Source: Candidatus Binataceae bacterium
GTDB taxonomy: Bacteria; Desulfobacterota; Binatia; Binatales; Binataceae
Direction of reading: 5' to 3'
Length of the DNA: 64,000 nucleotides
Assembly (NCBI GenBank): GCA_030038355.1
Contig: JASHPB010000023.1
Span: 1-64,000 of the forward strand
The notes below the pieces were generated by a model that worked only from the letters and a program-made list of their open reading frames with translations, was not told where the DNA came from and did not search any database. The position numbers were made by a program, and so were the translations under genes. This document shows positions 33,938-41,794 of the stretch, piece after piece (the stretch's first letter is position 1; every line of letters starts with the position of its first letter).

Positions 33938-34039
33938 CCCTTCCGGATGCGGGAAGGGGTTGGGGGTTAGGTTGAGTCTTTTTCTGAGGACCGACCAGAG
34001 AATCCAACTAACCCTCTTTCCCTTCTTCGGGAAGGGAAG
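33938..34039. repeat. Long imperfect inverted repeat (dispersed intergenic element) with terminator hairpin
   Basis: The arm at 33938-33974 (CCCTTCC...GGGAAGGGGTTGGGGGTTAG) is complementary in part to 34004-34039 (CCAACTAACCCTCTTTCCC...GGGAAGGG). The sequence resembles the widespread GGGAGAGGGTTAGGGTGAGG intergenic element. It lies between convergent genes and contains the stronger hairpin at 34018-34038. Confidence 0.5.
34018..34038. terminator. Probable bidirectional terminator
   Basis: Perfect 8-bp stem TTCCCTTC / GAAGGGAA with loop TTCGG, between the convergent sulfotransferase and trmJ genes. There is a T-rich stretch only on one side, so termination strength is uncertain. Confidence 0.5.
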
Positions 34040-34109
34040 TTTGATGCATGATCGTCGCCGGTGATCCGAGAGATGAATGACTTCAAGGCCTCTCAGTCCG
34101 AGCTGATAT

Positions 34110-34871
34110 TCACCTGAGTTTACGGCCCACGGCGCGCTTCGCGCGGATGGTCGCGTGGCCGCCCTCGGCGGCCCATCGCATCTGCCGCGCTATCCCGTTG
34201 AGGACGGCGAGTTCGCGAGGACTGAGACCGCTCCGGCCGAAGATCGCGCGCAGCGTGAACATGATGTGGTCGGGATTACTTTCCGGCAGGAAGCCAATCG
34301 CGACTAGCGCATCGCTCATCCGCTCCAGCATCGCATCGACGTCGCCGGCCGGCGCGCGCTCAACTGCTTGACGCGACAGTGTGCCGGCATCGAGCGTCAT
34401 AGCAGCCTCGTAGGCGACGATCGCGACTGCCTGTGCGAGGTTCAGTGAGCGATACTCGGACGCGGTTGGAATCGTGATAAGCCGCTGACAGAGCTTCAGT
34501 TCCTCGTTGGTGAGGCCGTGATCCTCCGAGCCGAAAATGATCGCGACGCGCCCGGCGGCGGCGAGCGTCGTAAGCTCGGGTGCAAACATGCGTAACTCGT
34601 TCGCGGCGGCGCGATATGCGCCAGGGCGGCAAGTCGTGCCGACAGTCAGCGAACAGTCGGCGACCGCGGATTTGAGATTGGGCCACCTGGTCGCGGACGC
34701 CAGGACGTCCTGCGCGTGCACCGCCATCGCCGCCGCCTCGCCGCGCCGCTTGAGCTCGGGCGCCACCAGCCGCAGATCGGCAAAGCCCAGGTTCTTGAGC
34801 ACGCGCGCTGCCCCGCCGATATTTCCCGCCGACTGTGGGCGGCAAAGCACGAAGGCATAATTTCCTCGCAC
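34110..34871 (-). CDS. trmJ: tRNA/rRNA 2'-O-methyltransferase, TrmJ-type SPOUT
   Basis: A 253-residue protein. FVLCRPQSAGNIGGAARVLKNLGF is the N-terminal SPOUT motif, AIIFGSEDHGLTNEELKLC is motif 2, and IPTASEYRSLNLAQAVAIVAYE is the knot/SAM motif. The ~80-residue C-terminal helical extension (LERMSDALVAIGFL...) is characteristic of TrmJ, which methylates ribose at position 32 of tRNA. It starts with GTG and is divergent from the metallophosphoesterase at 34945. Confidence 0.9.
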   Translation of the reverse strand: MRGNYAFVLCRPQSAGNIGGAARVLKNLGFADLRLVAPELKRRGEAAAMAVHAQDVLASATRWPNLKSAVADCSLTVGTTCRPGAYRAAANELRMFAPELTTLAAAGRVAIIFGSEDHGLTNEELKLCQRLITIPTASEYRSLNLAQAVAIVAYEAAMTLDAGTLSRQAVERAPAGDVDAMLERMSDALVAIGFLPESNPDHIMFTLRAIFGRSGLSPRELAVLNGIARQMRWAAEGGHATIRAKRAVGRKLR

Positions 34872-34944
34872 AAGCGCGATCTTACACGGCTTCCGCGTCG
34901 CTACAATCGAAACAAAATCTTCGCTAGTTTAGGTGCTTCGGCCC

Positions 34945-35601
34945 ATGAAGTTCATCTCGATCGGCGATATTCACATGGCGACGCGCAACCTCGAGCGCAT
35001 GGGCGAGGCGCTTCGCGGCTGCGACTTGATGATCCTTGCGGGCGACCTGACCAATTTCGGCGGGATCGACGACACAGAGAAAGTGCTCACCGATGTGCGC
35101 CGCGTATGCGGCAACGTTCTCGCCGTCCCCGGAAATCTCGATCAGCCCGAGGTGATCCCCTTCCTCGAGCGCGAGGGCATCGCGCTGCACGGCAAAGGAC
35201 TGGTGGTCGAGGGCGTCGCGATCTTCGGATGCGGCGGTTCGAATATCTCGCCGTTTCACACGCCGATCGAGTTGACCGAGGAGGAAATTGACGCCGCACT
35301 CCGAGCAGGATACGAGCAAGTGCGCAATCTGCGTCCGCTCGTGATGATTTGCCATGCGCCTCCGTTCGAGACGAAATGCGACCGCCTGGTGAATGGCAAA
35401 GCTGTAGGCAGCACGGCGGCGCGGCGCTTCATCGAGCAAGTGAAGCCCGACATCTGTATCTCCGGCCACATTCACGAGTCCGCAGCTGAGGATGCGATCG
35501 GCCCGACAAGGATTTTCAACGCCGGTCCATTTAAGGGCGGAGGCTACGTTGTGGTGAAGAGCGATGGGCGGGCGCTCGACGCGAGGCTCGAATTTCTTTG
35601 A
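34945..35601 (+). CDS. Metallophosphoesterase (YfcE/MPP family)
   Basis: A 218-residue calcineurin-like phosphoesterase. The metal motifs are IGDIHM (D-x-H), LAGDLTNFGG (GDL), PGNLDQPE (GNxD, with the usual His replaced by Leu), CHAPPFET and GHIHESA. The GNHD to GNLD change removes a residue that normally polarises the attacking group, so activity may differ. The start is ATG 34945; a GTG at 34933 is possible. Substrate unknown. Confidence 0.83.
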   Translation: MKFISIGDIHMATRNLERMGEALRGCDLMILAGDLTNFGGIDDTEKVLTDVRRVCGNVLAVPGNLDQPEVIPFLEREGIALHGKGLVVEGVAIFGCGGSNISPFHTPIELTEEEIDAALRAGYEQVRNLRPLVMICHAPPFETKCDRLVNGKAVGSTAARRFIEQVKPDICISGHIHESAAEDAIGPTRIFNAGPFKGGGYVVVKSDGRALDARLEFL

Positions 35602-35802
35602 CGTGCCGCGGCTTTCGCGCGCCGGGCAATCGGTCGGCGTTTATGCGGGCAAGATCGCAAACGGATGGCCGCTTATCATCCGTCACGCGGTCAGCCTGCT
35701 GAGGCGCTTTAGCCCGTCGCTCGGACGCGCGCCGAAATGATTGAACGCGGCGACGGAACAGGATCCGCACGCCGCCATTTTTCGAAGGGAGATAGAGGGC
35801 GC

Positions 35803-36675
35803 ATGGCATTACCCGAAGGGGTCAGGATGAGGTTTGATCACGTCTCGATCGCGGTGCGTTCGATCGATCGTGCGCTCGAATTTTTCCGGCGTTACTTTCC
35901 GATTCAGATTCGAAGCCAGAAGACGCTCGACAACCAGGTCAGCGGTTCATTCTACTGGCAGGATTTTCACCTCGGCGGATTCGTCGTCGAGATGATCGAA
36001 GATCCGCCCGGCAAGCCGGGCTTCGTCACGAAGTTCGTCGAGCGACACGGCGAGGGCATGCATCATCTGTCGATCGAGGTGAACCATCTCGAGCCAGTCA
36101 CCGCGATGCTCAAGTCGGATGGTGTTCGGGTGGTGGACGAGATGGTCTCTGAGAGCGGCTCGGCGACGGCGTTCATCTCGCCGCGGTCGGCCTTCGGCAC
36201 GCTAATCCAGTTCTGGCAGGTGCCAAACTTCGACCAGCCGCATCCGAAGCCCGCGCCCGACGGGCTCGCGTATTTCGACCACGTCTCGATTGCGGTCAAG
36301 GACATCAAGGCGGCGTATGCGTTCTTTGACCGCTATCTCGGTGGCAAATCCGACCACGATCCGCACATCAGCAATTCCGAGGGCAACTTCGCGCTCGGTC
36401 ACATGGAGGTCGCGGGCTTCAAGCTCGAGTTCATCGCAAGCCCGCCGCATGCCGCGGAAAAGGACTTCGTCGGCAAGTTCATCGCGCGATATGGCGAGGG
36501 GATGCATCACATCTCGCTGGACATCAAGGACTTCGACGGCATGCGCGACCGGATGAAGGCGGACGGTGTGCGAATCGTCGACGAGAAGCGCAACTGGCGC
36601 GGCGAGCGGCAGTTCTTCATCTCGCCGCAGTCGGCGTTCGGCGTGCTGATCCAGATTTGGGACGGCCTCCGATAG
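35803..36675 (+). CDS. Tandem VOC (glyoxalase/4-HPPD-like) domain protein
   Basis: A 290-residue protein made of two vicinal-oxygen-chelate repeats. The first starts MRFDHVSIAVRSIDRALEFF and contains FVERHGEGMHHLSIEV. The second starts FDHVSIAVKDIKAAYAFF with FIARYGEGMHHISLDI. Each half carries the metal-ligand pattern (H, E, H). Family members include 4-hydroxyphenylpyruvate dioxygenase and methylmalonyl-CoA epimerase relatives. GGAGATAGAGGGCGC precedes ATG 35803. It ends 5 nt after the HAD start context and may be co-transcribed with the HAD gene. Confidence 0.8.
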   Translation: MALPEGVRMRFDHVSIAVRSIDRALEFFRRYFPIQIRSQKTLDNQVSGSFYWQDFHLGGFVVEMIEDPPGKPGFVTKFVERHGEGMHHLSIEVNHLEPVTAMLKSDGVRVVDEMVSESGSATAFISPRSAFGTLIQFWQVPNFDQPHPKPAPDGLAYFDHVSIAVKDIKAAYAFFDRYLGGKSDHDPHISNSEGNFALGHMEVAGFKLEFIASPPHAAEKDFVGKFIARYGEGMHHISLDIKDFDGMRDRMKADGVRIVDEKRNWRGERQFFISPQSAFGVLIQIWDGLR

Positions 36676-36680
36676 CTCCG

Positions 36681-37409
36681 ATGCCGGGGCTCAGAGCGAT
36701 TTTCTTTGACGCAGCCGGCACGCTGTTCGAGTCGCGCGAGCCGATAGGTGAGGTCTACGCACGAATTGCTCGAAAGTTCGGCCTCGCTGCTTCCGTCGAG
36801 GCAGTCAATGCCGGCTTTCGCCATGCTTTCGGCTCGGCGCCGCCACTCGCCTTCGGCCGAGGCCATCCAGCTGAGGAACTCAGGAGGCTCGAGCGCGAGT
36901 GGTGGCGTGAGCGAGTCGCCGAGAGTTTCAAGGGACTAGGCACCTTCGACGACTTTGATGCCTATTTTGATGCGCTCTTTGCTCACTTCGCCGACCCTTC
37001 CAACTGGAGCGCCGATCCTGAAGCGGCGCCGACGCTGAATCGTCTAAAGCACAGTGGTTTTGAGCTCGGAGTGATCTCGAATTTCGATTATCGCGTCTAC
37101 CGAATCCTCGCCGGACTCGGACTGGCCACCTTTTTCAGTTCGATCACGATTTCATCGGAAGCCGGATACGCCAAGCCGCGCCACGAGATTTTCGCGGCCG
37201 CGCTCGCACGTCACAAGGTCGCCGGTGCAGAGGCTATTCATGTCGGCGATTCGGTGCATCTCGATTTCGAGGCTGCGGCCTCGGCCGGACTCGGCGCGGT
37301 GCTGTTCGATCCAACGTTGAAAGGTGTGCCGAAGATTTCGGGCCGCACCGCTCAGATATGCTCGCTTGCGTCGATGAACGATGTTGCGCAAGTATTTCGT
37401 TTTGCTTGA
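36681..37409 (+). CDS. HAD-superfamily hydrolase (HDHD3/IA-like)
   Basis: A 242-residue HAD protein. Motif I is FFDAAGTLFE, in which the second Asp of D-x-D is replaced by Ala, as in HDHD3-type members. Motif II is LGVISNFDYR, the Lys/motif III region is EAGYAKPRHEIF, and motif IV is HVGDSVHLDFEAA. The nucleophile Asp is present, but the general-acid Asp is missing, so phosphatase activity may be weak or altered. The start ATG 36681 begins 5 nt after the VOC stop. Confidence 0.82.
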   Translation: MPGLRAIFFDAAGTLFESREPIGEVYARIARKFGLAASVEAVNAGFRHAFGSAPPLAFGRGHPAEELRRLEREWWRERVAESFKGLGTFDDFDAYFDALFAHFADPSNWSADPEAAPTLNRLKHSGFELGVISNFDYRVYRILAGLGLATFFSSITISSEAGYAKPRHEIFAAALARHKVAGAEAIHVGDSVHLDFEAAASAGLGAVLFDPTLKGVPKISGRTAQICSLASMNDVAQVFRFA

Positions 37410-37477
37410 CCTTATGGACGGGTTGTCTTTATGTAAGGCGACCCGTTTCCAGGGAACAGTACGTGGGGACTAAAAAA

Positions 37478-39871
37478 ATGAAGCCTAGGCTTTGTATGCC
37501 TCGCCTTTTGGTGATGATTTCAGCGGTCTGCGCGATCGCTCTGTGGTCCGGCGCCGCCGCAGCTCAAACCATGGGCGAACTGAACAGCGAGATCGGCAGT
37601 ATCGAAGGACAAATGGGTGAGGCTGAGTCCAACGCCGGCACCGCCGAATCGGTCGTCGAGCGCCTGGACAAGGCCGAGCAGGATTTCGCCAAGATCTCAT
37701 CAAGCGGCAAAGCGGATAAGAGCGCGCTAATCCCCATGTACAATCAGCTCGAGTCGATGCTGTCGCGCATCAGCCAGACCTACAAAAAGAAGAAGGATGA
37801 TTGCATCGCGCAGATCGACCAGGGCGGCCAGTGCGATTACGACGCGCCCGAGAAGATCGCGCTGCAGGCCGCCTATCCGCTCGCCTGGCTCCGATTCCAA
37901 GGAGCCACCTCGTTGTTCAATGACAACGCCGAACAGTCAAAGCGCATGCTCAACCAGGCGATCGACGGCTTCACTGAGAGCACGCTCGTCATCGTCGATC
38001 CGACGCTGATCCGCGAGAACCTGCTCGGCCGCGCGTTCTGCGAACGCGAGCTTGGCAAGTTCGATCACAGCGAGTACGACAAGGCGATCGCCGACTTCAA
38101 GCAAATCATGGAAGGCGGCGGCGCTGGCTCGGCGCAGTACAAGGCCGCGGAGCAGGGCCTCGCGACTACCTACATGGCGATGGGCAAGCCGCAGGAAGCG
38201 CAGAAGTACGCAGGCGTCAACGCAGGTTCGAGCGGCGGTGGTCAGATGCTCCAGCTCCAGGCGCTGTTCAGCGCCGAGGCTGCCACCCGCGATCCTGCTC
38301 AGAGGGCGAACTATCACAAGCAAATCGTCGATGCGCTCAAAACGCACGAGAACGACAAGCAGGGCTTCGCCATCGACGTGGCTGCGGCCTCCAAGTACTC
38401 GCACAACGTGGTCGAAGAGTTCGGCAACTCGAGCGACCCGTTCGAGAAGTGGCTGCTCGCCAACATCTTGCTTTCACGCCACGACGAGAACGGCGCGGCC
38501 AAGTATTTCGCCGAGGCGGCAGCCAGCGGTAAATACCCCAAGGGCTACAAGTTCGCGGCTGATATCTATTTGAAGGAGAAGCGCTACGACCAGGTCGAGG
38601 CGCTGTTGAACGGGATGTCTCGCGGCACTGGCGCGGACGCCAACTGGGCCGAGTACATGAAGTACAGCCTAGCGCGCCAACGCTGGGATCAGTCGGGCCA
38701 GAAGGATGCGAATCTCGAGAAGCAGTGGGTTGAAGCTGCTCAAGGTTATCTGCAGAAGTTCCCGGGTGGTGAGTACGCACCCGAAATGAGGTTCCGCCTT
38801 GGCGAAGAGCTGCAGAAGCAGGGTAACTTTGTCGAAGCCGCTCAGATGTACTCCCAGGTGAAGGGCCAGAACGACTACAGCTACACCGCAAAATTCAACG
38901 GCGCCGAGTGTAACTACCGCGCTCTCGCGGCCGCGGGCGCCAAGGATTACAAGGGCCCCAAGGTCGATATCGATACGCTCAAACACCAGACCATCACCGA
39001 CTTGCAGGAGACGATCAAGATGGCGCCGGAGGCCGAGCGGATGGCTTCGTCGCAATCGACCAAGAAGTTCGTTCACGAAACTCGCGGCCGCGCGATTCTG
39101 ATGCTGGTCGAGATCCTGGAGCAGGAACCAAAGGTCGACTATCCGCAGGTCGCGTCGCTACTCGAGGGCTACGAGTCCCAGTACCCGGCGATGAGCGATC
39201 ATTTCCACGACGTCGCCGAGTGGCGCATCACCGCGCTCGCGCAGACCGGCAAATTCGACGAGGTTGATCGCGACGTCCAGGCTCTGGTCGAGAAGAGCAA
39301 GGGCAGCCTCGCCAACCAGGATTTCCTGAAGGGCCTCGGCCTCGATTTCTGGAAGAGCGGACAACAAGCGCTTGCGGATGGCGATCAAAAGACCTACCTC
39401 GCTTATGCAAAGTTGACGGCGATTACCTACAGTTACTTTCCCGAGATGGTTGCGGCCGGAAAGATCCCGGCCAAGAACCTGACTGGTACGTTGTCGTATC
39501 TCGGACAGGCCTACCAGGCACTTGGCGACGAACCCAAGGCTGAAGAGATCTTCAACCAAGTTGTGAAGGCGGACCCAGCATCGCCCGACGCCAACGCCGG
39601 ACTCGCCCGCATCGCCCAGGCCAAGAAGAACTGGAAGGACGCGGTCACGCTGTGGACCAACGTCGAGAGCACGGCGGCTGAATCGGACAACCTCTGGTAC
39701 GAGGCCAAGTACGAACTCGCCGTCGTATACATCCAGGAGGGCAACGTCTCCGCCGCGTGCAACAAGCTGGCCGAAACGCGTGCGCAGCATGCGACCCTTG
39801 GCTCACCGGAGATGCTCAACAAGTGGAACGCGTTGCAGCACAAGGAATGCCTCGATCACAGGGGCCAGTGA
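37478..39871 (+). CDS. Exported TPR-repeat protein
   Basis: A 797-residue protein with a signal peptide (LLVMISAVCAIALWSGAAAAQ). It is Ala/Lys/Glu-rich and helical. Tetratricopeptide-like repeats are visible toward the C-terminus (e.g. LSYLGQAYQALGDEPKAEEIF and VVKADPASPDANAGLARIAQ) and earlier (MAMGKPQEAQKYAG, AKYFAEAAASGKYPKGYKFA). It probably acts in the periplasm as a scaffold. Long TPR proteins of this kind are often linked to envelope or gliding complexes. No partner gene is evident. The start is chosen at ATG 37478 with GTGGGGA upstream. Confidence 0.72.
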   Translation: MKPRLCMPRLLVMISAVCAIALWSGAAAAQTMGELNSEIGSIEGQMGEAESNAGTAESVVERLDKAEQDFAKISSSGKADKSALIPMYNQLESMLSRISQTYKKKKDDCIAQIDQGGQCDYDAPEKIALQAAYPLAWLRFQGATSLFNDNAEQSKRMLNQAIDGFTESTLVIVDPTLIRENLLGRAFCERELGKFDHSEYDKAIADFKQIMEGGGAGSAQYKAAEQGLATTYMAMGKPQEAQKYAGVNAGSSGGGQMLQLQALFSAEAATRDPAQRANYHKQIVDALKTHENDKQGFAIDVAAASKYSHNVVEEFGNSSDPFEKWLLANILLSRHDENGAAKYFAEAAASGKYPKGYKFAADIYLKEKRYDQVEALLNGMSRGTGADANWAEYMKYSLARQRWDQSGQKDANLEKQWVEAAQGYLQKFPGGEYAPEMRFRLGEELQKQGNFVEAAQMYSQVKGQNDYSYTAKFNGAECNYRALAAAGAKDYKGPKVDIDTLKHQTITDLQETIKMAPEAERMASSQSTKKFVHETRGRAILMLVEILEQEPKVDYPQVASLLEGYESQYPAMSDHFHDVAEWRITALAQTGKFDEVDRDVQALVEKSKGSLANQDFLKGLGLDFWKSGQQALADGDQKTYLAYAKLTAITYSYFPEMVAAGKIPAKNLTGTLSYLGQAYQALGDEPKAEEIFNQVVKADPASPDANAGLARIAQAKKNWKDAVTLWTNVESTAAESDNLWYEAKYELAVVYIQEGNVSAACNKLAETRAQHATLGSPEMLNKWNALQHKECLDHRGQ

Positions 39872-39878
39872 GCCCGCG

Positions 39879-40283
39879 GTGCTGAAGAAGATTCATCACG
39901 TCGGCGTGGTCGTGCCCAACCTCGAGCAGGGGCTAAAGTTCTGGCGCGACACGCTCGGCCTTCACTGCACCAAGAGCGCGACGATTGAACAGCAGGGTGT
40001 GCGCGCCGCACTGCTCAAGGTTGGTGAGAGCGAGATCGAACTGCTCGAGCCGATCAATCCTGAGGGTGGCGTCGGCAAGTTCCTCGCACGCCGTGGCGGC
40101 GGATTGCACCACGTGTGCTTCGAGACTGACAACGTCGAACGCGAGTTGGAGGACGCGCGCGCCAAACAGATTCCGCTGATCGATCAGAAACCGCGCGTCG
40201 GCCTTGCCGGTATGATCTGCTTCCTGCATCCGAAGGCAACCCGCGGAGTGCTGGTTGAATACGCCCAGCCGATGGACGAGTAG
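39879..40283 (+). CDS. mce: Methylmalonyl-CoA epimerase
   Basis: A 134-residue single-domain VOC protein starting VLKKIHHVGVVVPNLEQGLKFW from a GTG. The metal-ligand His is in HHV and the later His/Glu positions are in HVCFETDNVE and FLHPKATRGVLVEY. This is the typical length and sequence of methylmalonyl-CoA epimerase, which interconverts (2R)- and (2S)-methylmalonyl-CoA in propionyl-CoA metabolism. No mutase is in the window. It starts 7 nt after the TPR gene. Confidence 0.87.
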   Translation: MLKKIHHVGVVVPNLEQGLKFWRDTLGLHCTKSATIEQQGVRAALLKVGESEIELLEPINPEGGVGKFLARRGGGLHHVCFETDNVERELEDARAKQIPLIDQKPRVGLAGMICFLHPKATRGVLVEYAQPMDE

Positions 40284-40289
40284 CCCCGG

Positions 40290-40535
40290 ATGCCTATCTA
40301 CGAGTATCGCTGCCTGGATTGTGAACGCACCTTCGAAACGCTCGTTGGTCTCAGTCACGACGACGCCGAATGCCCCTCGTGCCGCGGCAGTCACCTCACG
40401 CGCGAGATGTCAGTGTTTGCTTCGCGCACCAATGGCGCCGGCCCAGCGCTCGCGGCGAGTGCGATCGCGGCCAACGGCGGCTCGCGCATGACGGGTGGGG
40501 GTGGATGCTGCGGCGGCGGATGCGGCTGCCACTGA
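40290..40535 (+). CDS. FmdB-family zinc-ribbon protein
   Basis: An 81-residue protein starting MPIYEYRCLDCERTFETLVG with a second CxxC, CPSCRGSHLT, giving the FmdB/PF09723 zinc ribbon. It ends with a Cys/Gly-rich tail (GGGGCCGGGCGCH) that could bind further metal. The function is unknown, and such proteins are very common in deltaproteobacteria-like genomes. It starts 6 nt after the epimerase gene. Confidence 0.88.
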   Translation: MPIYEYRCLDCERTFETLVGLSHDDAECPSCRGSHLTREMSVFASRTNGAGPALAASAIAANGGSRMTGGGGCCGGGCGCH

Positions 40536-40548
40536 GAATCGATATCCG

Positions 40549-41715
40549 CTAGCTCTCCTTGCGTTCGGCATATTCCGCCTTCGCCGCTTTCAGCAAATCC
40601 GGCTCGGCCAGAAGATCGTACGCCGTCATCGCCATCGCCTTAGCGACGCGGATCATCGCTTCGTAGCCACGTGGCGAGTCGGCGTGTTTAACGAACGCAT
40701 CTTCGTGGCACGAGCCCTCGCCGTGGGGCGAAATCTGAAAAATCGGATGCACCGCAGGCATCGCGTGGCTGATATCGCCCATGTCTGTGCTGCCGGTCGG
40801 AATATCGGGCCGTGCCACCGGTGATCGAGCGCCCAGCGCCTCGCTGTGCGCGGCGTAGCGGTCGGCGATACTCATGTTGTTGATCATGTTTTTGTAGCCG
40901 CCGGTGACATGCACCTCGGCCCTGGTCCCAGTCGCGAGTGCGGCGGCCTCAGCACAGCGCGTGATCCGTTCGCCGATCTCTTTCGCGTACTTGCTGGTTT
41001 TGCCGCGCGCCAGGATCTGACACTCGGTCAGTTCCGGCACGATATTCACTGCCTGCCCGCCGTTGGTGATGATCCCGTGCAGACGCGAACCGTCGCGTAG
41101 ATGAAGCCGCAGCGAATCGAGAGTCTGGAAAAGCTGTACCACCGCTGTGAGAGCGCTCGCGCCATCCCACGGTGCGAGCGAGGCGTGCGCGGCGCGCCCG
41201 TGGAAGGCGATCTTCATCTGGTGCGTGGCGAGCGCCGGCATGGTGCGGTACTCGGCGTCCATCGGATGCGCCATCATGGCGGCGTCGACGCCTTTCAGCG
41301 CCCCGCGATCGAGGAGCAGGATCTTGCCGCCGCCGCCTTCTTCGGCCGGCGTGCCCAGAAAGACGATACGCCCGGGAAGTTGCGAGCCGATGCGGCTTAG
41401 ACCCGCCACCGCTGTCAGCGCCGCGCCAGCGATAAGATTATGGCCGCACGAATGGCCGTTTGGCAGCGCATCGTACTCGGCCATGATCGCAACGATTGGA
41501 CCCTCGCCGCCGAATTCCGCGCGGAACGCGGTCGGCAGATTGCCCACTCCTCTTTCGACTTTGAGTCCTAGCTCCTCGGCGGCTTTGGAAAGCTCGGCGG
41601 CGGCGAATTTCTCCTCAAAGCGCGGCTCCGGATGCTCATGAATCGCGTGGCTGACCTTGACGGCCTTTTCTTTATAAGAATCGATCGCGCGCTTGATTTC
41701 GCCGTGAGCATCCAT
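40549..41715 (-). CDS. M20-family amidohydrolase (AbgB / IAA-amino-acid hydrolase-like)
   Basis: A 388-residue protein. Metal-binding segments are GHSCGHNLIAGAAL and GTPAEEGGGGKI, with the dimerisation-domain part HGRAAHASLAPWDGASAL and the final His region SHAMPAVHPIF. These fit the IAL/ILR-like and p-aminobenzoyl-glutamate hydrolase branch, which cleaves N-acyl amino acids. GGAGG lies 8 nt before the ATG at 41715. An in-frame extension to 41745 is less likely. Confidence 0.87.
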   Translation of the reverse strand: MDAHGEIKRAIDSYKEKAVKVSHAIHEHPEPRFEEKFAAAELSKAAEELGLKVERGVGNLPTAFRAEFGGEGPIVAIMAEYDALPNGHSCGHNLIAGAALTAVAGLSRIGSQLPGRIVFLGTPAEEGGGGKILLLDRGALKGVDAAMMAHPMDAEYRTMPALATHQMKIAFHGRAAHASLAPWDGASALTAVVQLFQTLDSLRLHLRDGSRLHGIITNGGQAVNIVPELTECQILARGKTSKYAKEIGERITRCAEAAALATGTRAEVHVTGGYKNMINNMSIADRYAAHSEALGARSPVARPDIPTGSTDMGDISHAMPAVHPIFQISPHGEGSCHEDAFVKHADSPRGYEAMIRVAKAMAMTAYDLLAEPDLLKAAKAEYAERKES

Positions 41716-41794
41716 CGTTTTCGCCTCCACGCACCGCAATAGCATCGCGGACCGCGAGCGTCCACGCTACGCGTATGCGCGCGATCAATTGTGC

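Noticed and set aside
39780-40283. Long frame for methylmalonyl-CoA epimerase from 39780
   Set aside because: The first 33 codons are a shadow of the TPR gene's 3' end; family start begins at the GTG 39879.
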